This document shows, piece by piece, positions 25,947-35,684 of a stretch of DNA of 64,000 nucleotides. The notes under the pieces are model-generated. The model was given only the letters and a program-made list of their open reading frames with translations. It had not been told where the DNA came from and searched no databases. The first letter of the stretch is position 1. Each line of letters starts with the position of its first letter. The DNA lies in the NCBI RefSeq assembly GCF_008039555.1, contig NZ_VDUW01000002.1, positions 406,485 to 470,484 on the forward strand. Reading direction: 5' to 3'. A program made the translations under genes and the position numbers. This DNA comes from Cerasibacillus terrae (lineage in GTDB: Bacteria > Bacillota > Bacilli > Bacillales > Amphibacillaceae).

Positions 25947-27434
25947 TTATTTTTTATCAGAAAATCCGAACCAATTACTAGGTTCTGGTTGTTTGTTTAA
26001 TAGGATATGTTTTTGTTCTTGATATTCTTCCAGGCCTGTTTTACCTAATTCACGACCAAATCCGGACTGTTTGTAACCACCCCATGGTGCATGTGGGAAG
26101 TAGATATTAAAGTCATTGATCCAAACAGTACCCATGCGCATTTTTGCGACACAACGTTCTGCTTTGGCAATGTCTTTCGTCCAAACTCCACCGGAAAGTC
26201 CATAGATAGAATCATTTGCTAGTTTAATAGCTTCTTCTTCTGTGGAGAATTTTTCTATCGTAATCACTGGGCCAAAACCTTCATTTTGTACGACAGACAT
26301 ATCTGTTGTACAGTCTGTTAAAATCGTTGGCATATAGAAAAAGCCATCTTGTAAAGCTGCATCTTCTGGTTGTTTTGCACCAATGGCAACTGTTGCTCCT
26401 TCTTCGATTCCTTTGTTTACATAGTCCATTACTTTTTGTAAGTGTTCTTTGGAAATTAGTGGTCCCATTTCAGTATCCTCATCAAAGCCACTACCGATTT
26501 TGATGTTTTTCACTCGGTCAACTAATGCTTTGACAAATTCATCATGAATACTTTCTTCCACAATAACCCTTGTTCCAGCAGAACAAACTTGTCCAGCATG
26601 GAAAAATACCCCATTTAATGCTTGATCAACCGCAATATCAAAATCTGCATCCGCGAAAATGATATTTGGATTTTTCCCACCGAGTTCTAGTGCAACTTTT
26701 TTCACATTACTTGTTGCTGCACGCATGATTGTCTTTCCTGTTTCAATTCCACCTGTAAAGGAGATGAGGTCAACATCCGTGTTCTCTGATAGCTCCGCAC
26801 CAACTGTGTTACCAGGTCCAAGTACTAAGTTGATAACACCTTTTGGAACACCTGCTTCTTCCATTAATTCAAATGTTTTAATGGTAGTTAGCGGTGTAAT
26901 TTCACTTGGTTTCATAATTAATGTGTTTCCTGCAACAAGTGCTGGTGCTAATTTCCATGATGCTTGTAAAAGCGGATAGTTCCATGGTGTAATTTGCCCA
27001 CAAATCCCAACAGGTTCATAAACTACCTTACTCTCGGAATTCGGAATAGGGGAGTCAATGATTTCTCCACCATTTTTATCTGCAATGTCGGCATAATATT
27101 GAAATACACCGGCAATATCATCCATATCCCAGCGGCTTTCTTCCAATGTTTTTCCAGTATCTAATGTTTCTAAGTAAGCAAGTTCTTCTTTATCACGAAG
27201 AATAAGTTCTGCGATTTTTTGAACGATTGCACCACGTTCTGCACTAGTCATGGTTGGCCATTCTCCGTGATCAAATGCATCTCTTGCTGCTTGAATAGCT
27301 GCTTTGGCGTCTGTTCGATCACTTTCCGTTACAACAGCAACCACTTCTTTATTAAATGGATTCATAATCTCTCTCGTTTGATTGGAGTTTGATAAAATCC
27401 ACTCGCCATTAATGTATTGTTTTTTGATGTCCAA
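25947..27434 (-). CDS. gbsA: Betaine aldehyde dehydrogenase
   Basis: 495 residues of the ALDH9-like betaine aldehyde dehydrogenase group, with ITPWNYPL (148-155), the general base E250 in ALELGGKNP and the nucleophile C284 in GQVCSAG. It converts betaine aldehyde to the compatible solute glycine betaine. The start codon is TTG (27434) behind AGGGGT; no ATG is better placed. It is the first gene of a gbsA-gbsB unit with a good promoter (TTGACA-N17-TAGATT) and a regulator-like dyad between promoter and start. Confidence 0.93.
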   Translation of the reverse strand: MDIKKQYINGEWILSNSNQTREIMNPFNKEVVAVVTESDRTDAKAAIQAARDAFDHGEWPTMTSAERGAIVQKIAELILRDKEELAYLETLDTGKTLEESRWDMDDIAGVFQYYADIADKNGGEIIDSPIPNSESKVVYEPVGICGQITPWNYPLLQASWKLAPALVAGNTLIMKPSEITPLTTIKTFELMEEAGVPKGVINLVLGPGNTVGAELSENTDVDLISFTGGIETGKTIMRAATSNVKKVALELGGKNPNIIFADADFDIAVDQALNGVFFHAGQVCSAGTRVIVEESIHDEFVKALVDRVKNIKIGSGFDEDTEMGPLISKEHLQKVMDYVNKGIEEGATVAIGAKQPEDAALQDGFFYMPTILTDCTTDMSVVQNEGFGPVITIEKFSTEEEAIKLANDSIYGLSGGVWTKDIAKAERCVAKMRMGTVWINDFNIYFPHAPWGGYKQSGFGRELGKTGLEEYQEQKHILLNKQPEPSNWFGFSDKK

Positions 27435-27460
27435 ATGAACCCCTCACTTTCGTTAAGTTT

Positions 27461-27478
27461 GTTAAGAAAAAATTTAAC
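27461..27478. promoter_or_regulatory. Putative GbsR operator, gbsA side
   Basis: GTTAAGAAAAAATTTAAC, a GTTAA/TTAAC dyad, lies between the gbsA promoter and its TTG start. The identical 18-mer recurs at 27636 on the gbsR side. Confidence 0.65.
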
Positions 27479-27493
27479 GTTTTGAACATAATT

Positions 27494-27522
27494 AATCTAA
27501 CACAAAGAAAATAGATTGTCAA
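27494..27522 (-). promoter_or_regulatory. gbsA promoter
   Basis: On the minus strand, TTGACA (27522-27517) and TAGATT (27499-27494) are 17 bases apart, about 60 bases before the gbsA start. Confidence 0.7.
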
Positions 27523-27600
27523 AATGGGATTACTTTTTTGATATAAGCCATATTGAACATGAGTTATTGGAGTTTTCGTATATATTTTGCTAAAAAACAT

Positions 27601-27653
27601 TTGACATATTACTTATATACGATAATATAAACATTGTTAAGAAAAAATTTAAC
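27601..27653 (+). promoter_or_regulatory. gbsR promoter with second putative GbsR operator
   Basis: TTGACA at 27601 is followed by a TAATAT-like -10 at 27623. The same GTTAAGAAAAAATTTAAC 18-mer found on the gbsA side lies at 27636-27653, just downstream of the predicted transcription start, consistent with autoregulation. Confidence 0.6.
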
Positions 27654-27688
27654 AAACTAAATGAATGAATGGCTGGGATGCACAAATG

Positions 27689-28243
27689 AACCTTTCCAAC
27701 AATGATCAAGCACTGGAAACAATAGAGGAAGCAGAAAATATTGTGATTAGTGCTATTTCAGAAACAATGGATCTATATGGTGTTACTCCTTCCACAGGCT
27801 TGCTATATGCGACCATGTATTTTAAAGATGCAATGACATTGGATGAAATGCGTGATGAGCTTGGGATGAGTAAACCAAGTATGAGTACCGGTGTTCGCAA
27901 ACTACAAGAAATTGAAATGGTGAAAAAGGTTTTTCAACGTGGGTCAAGAAAACATAATTATATTGCTGAAAAAGACTTTTTTAATTCATTTATCTCTTAT
28001 TTTTGCCAAATGTGGATGCGGGAAGCGAATACGAATTTATCTGCCATTAATGAGGCAGAGGTTTTATTAAAGAATGTCATGGAAGATAAATCGATTTCTT
28101 CTGTTATTCGAGAAGATGCGAAAGAAAAATATCAATTATTAGAGCAATCCAAAAAATATTATCATTGGTTAAAGCGATTAGTAAAAAGTATTCGTAGTGG
28201 AGAAATATACGAATTCTTACCGAAGGATCCAGAAAATCACTAA
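27689..28243 (+). CDS. gbsR: GbsR/MarR-type choline-responsive repressor
   Basis: 184 residues. The winged-helix core runs about 20-100 (ISETMDLYGVTPSTGLLYATMYF, LDEMRDELGMSKPSMSTGVRKLQ) and a helical C-terminus follows. This matches GbsR, which represses gbsAB and choline uptake and is released by choline. The frame opens at 27665, but neither ATG (27665 or 27689) has a strong Shine-Dalgarno; 27689 follows GGGATG and is chosen with low certainty. It is divergent from gbsAB and followed after about 20 bases by a betaine/choline-binding lipoprotein gene, a likely two-gene operon. Confidence 0.88.
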   Translation, partial: NLSNNDQALETIEEAENIVISAISETMDLYGVTPSTGLLYATMYFKDAMTLDEMRDELGMSKPSMSTGVRKLQEIEMVKKVFQRGSRKHNYIAEKDFFNSFISYFCQMWMREANTNLSAINEAEVLLKNVMEDKSISSVIREDAKEKYQLLEQSKKYYHWLKRLVKSIRSGEIYEFLPKDPENH

Positions 28244-28264
28244 AATTTTATGGAGGTTTTTATT

Positions 28265-29158
28265 ATTTTCAAGTTAAGGAATTTTGTTACAGTAGTTGTG
28301 TTAGGAATATTGGTTTTAGCATCATTATCTGCATGTAGTTCCGATGATGAGACTAGTGGAGATAATAGTAGTGGACAAGAAGAAGCAAAGACAATTGATA
28401 TCGGACAAATTAATTGGGCAGAGAATATTGCCGTATCCAATATGTGGAAACTTATTTTAGAAGAAAAAGGATATGACGTAAAATTACATCTATTAGACAT
28501 GGGAACAATTATGGCTGCACTAGAAAATGACGAGCTTGATGTTGGTTTAGAGGTATGGCTACCAATTCAAGATGCGAACTATAAAAAACAGTATCAGGAT
28601 ACGGTTCATATCTCGGAAGAAACTTGGTATGATAATGCCAAAGTGGGATTAGTTGTGCCAGATTACGTGGAAATAGATAGTGTTACTGAGTTAAATGATA
28701 ACAAAGAAATGTTTGAAGAATCGATTGTTGGGTTCGATCCAGGTGCTGGAACAATGGAAGTAACAGAAGACTTAATTGAAGAATATGATCTAGAATTAGA
28801 ACTATTACCAAGTTCAGAACCGGCGATGATTACAGAGATTAAGGAAGCAATTAAAGAAGAAAAACCAATTGTTTCTCCCTTATGGAGTCCGCACCGTGTA
28901 TTTTCTGAAGTAGATTTAAAATATTTAGAAGATCCAAAAGAAGTGTATGGTGGTGTTGAGAAAATTCACCATGCTACCCGATTAGGCTTTGCCGATGATC
29001 ATCCAGAAGTAGCAGAGTGGTTAAAAAACTGGAAAATGGATGATGACCAAATCGGATCATTAATGAGTTATGTCGCAGAAGCTGAAAAGCCTATTGATGG
29101 GGCAAAGAAATGGATTGAAGAAAATAAAGAGGTCATCGACGAATGGTTGACTGAATAA
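28265..29158 (+). CDS. Glycine betaine/choline ABC transporter substrate-binding lipoprotein (OpuAC-like), ATT start
   Basis: 297 residues: a lipoprotein signal ending in LASLSAC, an acidic linker, then an OpuAC/ProX-type binding domain (IDIGQINWAENIAVSNMWK, GTIMAALENDELDVGLEVWLP, IVGFDPGAGTM, WSPHRVF) with aromatic residues for quaternary amines. No ATG, GTG or TTG is properly placed. The only in-frame ATG (28250) overlaps the Shine-Dalgarno GGAGG (28252-28256) and has none of its own, whereas ATT at 28265 is 8 bases after it. No permease or ATPase gene is adjacent, so it must share components encoded elsewhere. Co-transcription with gbsR links it to choline or betaine uptake. Confidence 0.82.
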   Translation: MFKLRNFVTVVVLGILVLASLSACSSDDETSGDNSSGQEEAKTIDIGQINWAENIAVSNMWKLILEEKGYDVKLHLLDMGTIMAALENDELDVGLEVWLPIQDANYKKQYQDTVHISEETWYDNAKVGLVVPDYVEIDSVTELNDNKEMFEESIVGFDPGAGTMEVTEDLIEEYDLELELLPSSEPAMITEIKEAIKEEKPIVSPLWSPHRVFSEVDLKYLEDPKEVYGGVEKIHHATRLGFADDHPEVAEWLKNWKMDDDQIGSLMSYVAEAEKPIDGAKKWIEENKEVIDEWLTE

Positions 29159-29176
29159 AATGATAGAATAATAGAC

Positions 29177-29226
29177 AAGCTCTCCTTTTCCAGCCATTAT
29201 TGGCATGCTAGAAGGGAGAGCTTTTT
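29177..29226 (+). terminator. Terminator after the gbsR operon
   Basis: AAGCTCTCCTTTTC pairs with GAAGGGAGAGCTT around a loop of about 20 bases, followed by TTTTT. Confidence 0.85.
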
Positions 29227-29355
29227 TATATAGATAGTAGAGGTTTTAATAAAAAAGGAACGGAATCCTTTGCTAGGTATTCCGTTCCTTCTCTTTTTAT
29301 TTTGAGCATTCGAGTATTTGAGTGGTCGAATGTTCGTGCGTTTTATTTTAGTCTT

Positions 29356-30863
<1,508 letters not shown>

Positions 30864-30967
30864 GAGTTCTTTCTTATTTAATTGTAAATACTTCTACAGC
30901 TGGAACAGTATAGCTGGAAAGCCACAGCTGAAAATGTATGGCCGAAAAAGTACGGCTGAAAAAACTT

Positions 30968-30998
30968 TGAAAAAAAAACCTCTTTAGCTGAAAGAGGT
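30968..30998 (-). terminator. Expression-platform terminator of the upstream SAM riboswitch
   Basis: ACCTCTTT / AAAGAGGT stem with a 5-base loop; on the minus strand it is followed by a run of eight T. It lies between the two S-box aptamers. Confidence 0.88.
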
Positions 30999-31012
30999 CA
31001 CGTGAGCAAGTT

Positions 31013-31107
31013 CTTATCTTTCAGCAAAAGCTGTAGGATGTAGCACCGTATAATAAAAACCGGTTGCCGGGCTTCAAAGGGCCTATCCCTCCACCACTCT
31101 TGATAAG
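31013..31107 (-). ncRNA. SAM-I riboswitch (S-box), promoter-proximal copy
   Basis: The minus strand shows CTTATCAAGAGTGGTGGAGG, AGGCCCTTTGAAGCCCGGCAACC, GGTGCTACATCCTAC, and GATAAG closing helix P1 with CTTATC. It is a complete aptamer with its own terminator, in tandem with the second copy at 30757. Confidence 0.92.
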
Positions 31108-31126
31108 TCTTATTAAATTATATACT

Positions 31127-31155
31127 AGTGTAATCAATATATCTTAATTTGTCAA
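31127..31155 (-). promoter_or_regulatory. metY leader promoter
   Basis: Minus-strand TTGACA (31155-31150) and TACACT (31132-31127) are 17 bases apart, about 20 bases upstream of the first S-box. Confidence 0.65.
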
Positions 31156-31242
31156 CAATTAAAATTATTTTTATTTAATGGAATTTATTTATAAGTGAAT
31201 TTTCCAGCTTTTACTTGAATGGATTAAAATGAATTTATGTAG

Positions 31243-31467
31243 AGATATTACAAGTGTGAATTTTATACAGAAGCTGAAAAGGTAGCCTTAGAGTTGGCGG
31301 AGCATGTGACATTAATCCCAACAAAACGTGTTCCAGATGAACTTTATCAACGGATTCGTGAACATTATGATGAGAAACAATATGTTGACCTTGTTCTGAT
31401 AATCAATCAAATTAACAAATGGAACAGAATTTCTATTTCAATGGGGAATATAGTAACTGTAAAATAA
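31243..31467 (+). pseudogene. C-terminal fragment of a carboxymuconolactone decarboxylase (AhpD-like) family gene
   Basis: The 74 open codons end with VPDELYQRIREHYDEKQ, VDLVLIINQINKWNRI and a normal stop. This is the typical last third of CMD/AhpD-like proteins. The part with the catalytic CxxC/His is absent, and an in-frame stop (31240) lies directly upstream. It is a truncated remnant at the left edge of a decayed region. Confidence 0.7.
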
Positions 31468-31711
31468 TTACTCGAAATACCCATTTTCAATCTTCAGCAA
31501 AAGGGTGCTGATTATGGAATAAGAGTTGTGCTTCAATTGGGCCATATAATTCAAGCTCTATTCTAAATATAAAATTCAAACACAGAATAGTCTTTAAATA
31601 TAGCTTGTTTAAGCAAGTTATAAAACTTTTATATTGAAGATGTTTTAGATAAAGATTGTACTAAATTTTATTATATAATAATATGGAATAAAGGAAGGGG
31701 GTCTGTTAGCA

Positions 31712-32047
31712 ATGAAAAAGTTTTTACTAAGTAGCATGTTACTAATGTTGATTTCATTCTCACTATATATAGGCCCTTCGGAAGAAATGAGACAGTCTTC
31801 ATTTGATTTTACAGATGAACCAGCAATCTCTACAGTTTATACAATGGCCAGTTCTGATGTAATTACCCAATCAGTCCAAACGATAATTCCAAAGTGGCAG
31901 ACTGAATTTCTGTTTCCTTCTACTGACGCTCTATATATTTTAAAGGGAAAACCTATCCCCATTAAATTTATGAACCATCTGTTTTTCTCTAGAAAAATTG
32001 CTGGTTTTATTTGTGTTGTACAAAACCAAACGAATTACCTCCCCTAA
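31712..32047 (+). CDS. Hypothetical secreted small protein
   Basis: 111 residues with a Sec-type signal (MKKFLLSSMLLMLISFSLYI). GAAGGGGG lies 11-16 bases before the ATG. The rest has no motif that I recognise, and the tail (residues 75-111) looks unlike a folded domain, so the 3' part may be frameshifted. It is unrelated to its neighbours. Between 31468 and 31711 there is no gene. Confidence 0.4.
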   Translation: MKKFLLSSMLLMLISFSLYIGPSEEMRQSSFDFTDEPAISTVYTMASSDVITQSVQTIIPKWQTEFLFPSTDALYILKGKPIPIKFMNHLFFSRKIAGFICVVQNQTNYLP

Positions 32048-32113
32048 TATAATAAAAATCCCAATTATTAGTTTATTTATAAAAAATATTTTCACAATGT
32101 CATTCATTCTTAT

Positions 32114-32353
32114 TTGGCAAAAGTAAGAAGTGTTTTTCTGATGCCTTTTTTAGAGCATAGGATTCCGAATGCTTTTTTTAACATATTAAATAATCTATTA
32201 TGTGAAAATATTGTAGGTTTAATTATTGAAGCAACCAAAATTGTTTTAATTGTATTCGGGCCCTTAAAGTTACCCGAAATAGGAAAATCGGTAGGCAAGA
32301 TTTTAAAGGAATTTAAAAACGCTATAAAAGATATTATGAACGATGACAGATAA
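32114..32353 (+). pseudogene. TatA-like gene, probably damaged at its 5' end
   Basis: The C-terminal half of this 79-codon frame (TTG start) reads as a TatA/E protein: hydrophobic [18 protein letters not shown], the [20 protein letters not shown] hinge and amphipathic helix, then an acidic tail. The first 32 residues do not resemble TatA, and no start with a Shine-Dalgarno sits where a normal TatA would begin. The gene therefore seems to have lost its original start. No tatC is adjacent. Confidence 0.55.
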
Positions 32354-32381
32354 CTGAAGAAATCAGAAAAGGGTTGATCAA

Positions 32382-32522
32382 ATGACTGAAAACAAACATG
32401 AATTTGAAAAAGAAGATGATGAAATTGATAAATTGGATTATATTTTAGCAACTACATTTGTCATTTTACTGGCAATAGGGCTGTTAGTTTCGTGTATTAT
32501 AATAATGAAAATAGCATATTGA
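32382..32522 (+). CDS. Small single-span membrane protein
   Basis: 46 residues: an acidic N-terminus (MTENKHEFEKEDDEIDKLD), then one hydrophobic span (about 21-44). AAAAGGG is 8 bases upstream of the ATG. No family recognised. It lies 28 bases after the TatA-like frame and may belong to the same decayed unit. Confidence 0.4.
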   Translation: MTENKHEFEKEDDEIDKLDYILATTFVILLAIGLLVSCIIIMKIAY

Positions 32523-32574
32523 CAAATACGGACAAAATAATTCGATAAACGCAAAAAATACTAAAAGGTGAGAG

Positions 32575-32782
32575 GTGACGAGGGAACGAGGTGATTTTCT
32601 TCGTGAATTTATGGCTGGGTTAAAGGATTTTAGAGAAAAGATGGGACAACACAATCTGATTTAAACCTCTTTTTTTAGAGGTAACAAATATCATAAGGAA
32701 GGTAAATAAGATGAAGAAGCAGAAATTCGGGATGTTTTCTTTGTTTGAAAGATATATTTTTCACCTAATCGTGATATATTAA
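32575..32782 (+). other. Two very short frames in decayed DNA
   Basis: 32575-32664 (GTG start, 29 codons, behind AAGGTGA) and 32711-32782 (ATG, 23 codons, behind AAGGAAGG). Each has a reasonable Shine-Dalgarno, but neither shows any recognisable feature. Listed for completeness; probably not functional genes. Confidence 0.2.
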
Positions 32783-32893
32783 CCATTAATCATTAGTCAT
32801 GTATCAATGTAAAGTGTTATACTAAGAATGGAAATAATGACAAATGAATGGAATGTGTTATTTGAAATTTCCCATTTAAAGGAGAGATTTAAA

Positions 32894-33196
32894 ATGAAAG
32901 ACACGATTAAAAAGAGTTTGGCATTAGGACTAGGATTTGCAGTTACAACGAAAGAACAAGCAGAGAAAATTGCGAATGAGCTTGTTAAAAAAGGAGAACT
33001 GACGAAACAAGAATCAACGAATTTTATCAAAGAACTCATCGAAAAAGGCGAAGAAACAAAAGAAGACCTTGACCAGAGAATAAATGAAAAAGTGGATGAA
33101 GTATTAAAAGAAATGAACATAGTGACAGAAGATGAAGTAGAACATTTAAGAAAACGAGTAGAAGAATTGGAAAAAGCGCTGAAAGAATCCAAATAA
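32894..33196 (+). CDS. Phasin-family / coiled-coil protein upstream of ubiB
   Basis: 100 residues. An N-terminal amphipathic/hydrophobic stretch (MKDTIKKSLALGLGFAVTTKEQAEKIANEL) is followed by charged helices and a C-terminal coiled coil. This resembles the small phasin-like proteins of Bacilli that often sit next to UbiB/AarF genes. AAAGGAGAG supports the ATG at 32894; the frame could begin 22 codons earlier without a ribosome site. A terminator follows, then a 29-unit repeat array, then ubiB, so the usual close pairing with ubiB has been spread apart. Confidence 0.75.
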   Translation: MKDTIKKSLALGLGFAVTTKEQAEKIANELVKKGELTKQESTNFIKELIEKGEETKEDLDQRINEKVDEVLKEMNIVTEDEVEHLRKRVEELEKALKESK

Positions 33197-33285
33197 AAAG
33201 TAGAAAAAGGCATATGCTAATATTACTTGTTATTTGATGACTAGGCGTTTCTTGCAGTTATATTATAATGAAGATTTAAAATGAT

Positions 33286-33345
33286 AAGGTGGTCATCTAT
33301 GCTTATGTCAATATTTTGACAAGAAACAGATGATCATCTTTTTTA
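33286..33345 (+). terminator. Terminator after the phasin-like gene
   Basis: AAGGTGGTCATCT pairs with AGATGATCATCTT (two G-U pairs), then TTTTTT. The loop contains a second inverted repeat (TGTCAATATTTTGACA). Confidence 0.8.
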
Positions 33346-33380
33346 TCGGAAATAATAAGTCTGTTGTGTATCGTGGTGTC

Positions 33381-33958
33381 GACGGATATCGGTATTCACG
33401 GCAGGATATCGGAATTCAGGCAGACATATCGGGTTTCAGAACATTATATCGGGATTCGAGCGAATATATCGGGATTCAAGCGGATATATCGTGATTCAAG
33501 CGAATATATCGGGATTCGGGTGAATATATCGGTATTCAAGCGAATATATCGTGATTCGGGCGGATATATCGGTATTCAGGCGAATATATCAGTATTCGGG
33601 CGGATATATCGGTATTCAAACGAGGATATCGGGATTCAGGCAGATATATCGGTATTCAGGCAGATATATCGGTATTCAGGCAGATATATCGGTATTCAGG
33701 CAGATATATCGGTATTCAGGCAGATATATCGGGATTCAAACGCATATATCGGGATTCAAACGAATATATCGGGATTCAAACGCATATATCGGGATTCAAG
33801 CGGATATATCGGGATTCAGACGAATATATCGGGATTCAGGCGGATATATCGGTATTCAGACGAATATATCGGGATTCGCACACAGATACCAGGATTCACG
33901 CACAGATACCGGGTTTCGCCCATAGATACCAGTATTCGCACACATATATCGGGATTTT
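33381..33958 (-). repeat. 20-bp repeat array 3 (29 units, inverted orientation)
   Basis: 29 units in perfect 20-bp register, with GAATCCCGATAT read on the minus strand (plus strand ATATCGGGATTC or ATATCGGTATTC). Four identical units occur at 33641-33720. The array fills the space between the phasin-gene terminator and the ubiB Shine-Dalgarno, ending about 13 bases before it. Confidence 0.95.
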
Positions 33959-33983
33959 ATACGCAAGTAGAGGAGGGGTCATT

Positions 33984-35663
33984 ATTTTAGAAAAGAGAAT
34001 TCGGCATTTGCAGAGGTATCGGGATATTGTGGTTGCATTTTCTCGTAATGGTTTTGGTTACATTGCGGATGAGATGGGGCTTCTTGATTTGGTATCCCTC
34101 CCTAAACGTATTCTGTCACACAATGATTATGAAATAGAGAAAAAGAGTGTTGGTGAAAGGATTCGGCTTATTTTAGAGGAACTAGGTCCGACATTTGTGA
34201 AGTTAGGCCAGTTTGCTAGTACGAGGCCAGATATTTTGCCAGAGAATGTTATTAGAGAGTTGGAAAAGTTACAAGATGATGTGGGCGCTTTTCCGTATGA
34301 AGAAGTCCGAGATATTATTGAGACCGAATTAGAAAAGCCGCTGGAAACTATTTTTGCGGAATTTGAGGAAACTCCTTTAGCAGCAGCATCCATTGGACAG
34401 GTACATTATGCGATATTACATTCGAATGATGAAGTAGCAGTGAAAATTCAGCGACCTCGGATTCATCGAGTTGTGAATACGGATTTGGAAATTTTACAGG
34501 ATCTAGCTGTTTTAGCTGAAAAACGTTTAGATTGGGCTGAACGTTATCAAGTTTGTCAGATTGTTGAGGAGTTTGAAAAGTCTTTAAAAAAAGAATTAAA
34601 TTATATGCAAGAAGGAAGAAGTGGGGAGCGAATTGCTTTTTCATTTGAAGAAGATAAGTCCATTCATGTACCGGAGATTTATTGGGATTATACGACTGAT
34701 AAAGTGTTAGTTATGGAGTATGTTTCAGGAACGAAACTAAGTGATGAAGAGAAATTAAAAGAAAAGGGGATTAATCGCACCACTCTGGCCAAGCGTTTTG
34801 TTGAGGCAATGTTTCAGCAAGTTTTTGTTGATGGTTTTTTTCATGCGGATCCACATCCAGGTAATATTTTGGCTCTTCCTGATGAGAAAATTATTTTTAT
34901 GGATTTCGGGATGGTTGGGCATCTTACTCCACAAACACAAGATGATTTAGGGACGTTTGTTATAGCTTTAATGCGCCAGGATACAGATGGGATTATGAAA
35001 GCTCTTATGCAGTTGGGCATGATTTCGGATGAGGTTGATATGAATAGCTTATATCAGGATATTGAACAATTACGGCTGAAGTACTATGATGTCCCATTAA
35101 GTTCGGTTAGTTTAAGTGAAGCAATTGAGGATTTATTTGCTGTGTCGTATGAACATCGTATACATATTCCGTCTGAATTAACATTGCTCGGGAAAACATT
35201 ACTTACAATTGAAGGAATTGTTGAAAAGCTGGACCCAGAACTAAGTATTGTGAAAATGGCAGAGCCTTTTGGACGAGAGCTGATAAAAAGAAAGGTTCAT
35301 CCGAAAAAAGTGGTAGGAGATATGTTTAAATATTTTTTGGAATATAAAGAGCTTGTTACTGAATTTCCTTCCTCTGTAAAAAAGTTAAAAGAAGTTGTGA
35401 AAAAGGGGAAGTTTCGGATGGAAATTACGATTCCGGAATTAGACCGGTCATTAAAAAAACTAGACCGTATTAGTAATCGTTTATCTTTTAGTATTGTGTT
35501 ATTGGCTTTTAGTATTGTCATGGCAGGATTGCTTGTCGGTTCAGCACTCGTTAGACAATCTACACTTTTGTGGAATATACCAGTCATTGAAATTGGATTT
35601 GTCATGGCAGCCATTATGTTTCTTTGGATCATTTTTGCTATTTTTCGATCTGGGCGGTTTTAG
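33984..35663 (+). CDS. ubiB: UbiB/AarF (ABC1) protein-kinase-like protein, ATT start
   Basis: 559 residues. UbiB-family kinase-like signatures are PTFVKLGQFASTRPD (the KxGQ motif), AAASIGQVHYA, VAVKIQRPRI, HADPHPGNILAL and the metal-binding MDFGMVG, with two C-terminal membrane spans (about 497-555). These ATPases support quinone or lipid metabolism at the membrane. The family N-terminus MLxKRIRHLQRYR is reproduced only if translation begins at ATT (33984), 7 bases after GGAGG. The next conventional start (TTG 34008) would remove LEKRIRHL and has no Shine-Dalgarno. Confidence 0.85.
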   Translation: MLEKRIRHLQRYRDIVVAFSRNGFGYIADEMGLLDLVSLPKRILSHNDYEIEKKSVGERIRLILEELGPTFVKLGQFASTRPDILPENVIRELEKLQDDVGAFPYEEVRDIIETELEKPLETIFAEFEETPLAAASIGQVHYAILHSNDEVAVKIQRPRIHRVVNTDLEILQDLAVLAEKRLDWAERYQVCQIVEEFEKSLKKELNYMQEGRSGERIAFSFEEDKSIHVPEIYWDYTTDKVLVMEYVSGTKLSDEEKLKEKGINRTTLAKRFVEAMFQQVFVDGFFHADPHPGNILALPDEKIIFMDFGMVGHLTPQTQDDLGTFVIALMRQDTDGIMKALMQLGMISDEVDMNSLYQDIEQLRLKYYDVPLSSVSLSEAIEDLFAVSYEHRIHIPSELTLLGKTLLTIEGIVEKLDPELSIVKMAEPFGRELIKRKVHPKKVVGDMFKYFLEYKELVTEFPSSVKKLKEVVKKGKFRMEITIPELDRSLKKLDRISNRLSFSIVLLAFSIVMAGLLVGSALVRQSTLLWNIPVIEIGFVMAAIMFLWIIFAIFRSGRF

Positions 35664-35684
35664 GCTGTTTTCATTTTAAAAAAA

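Noticed and set aside
33364..33380. An additional unit at the left end of array 3
   Set aside because: Too degenerate to count as a unit with confidence.
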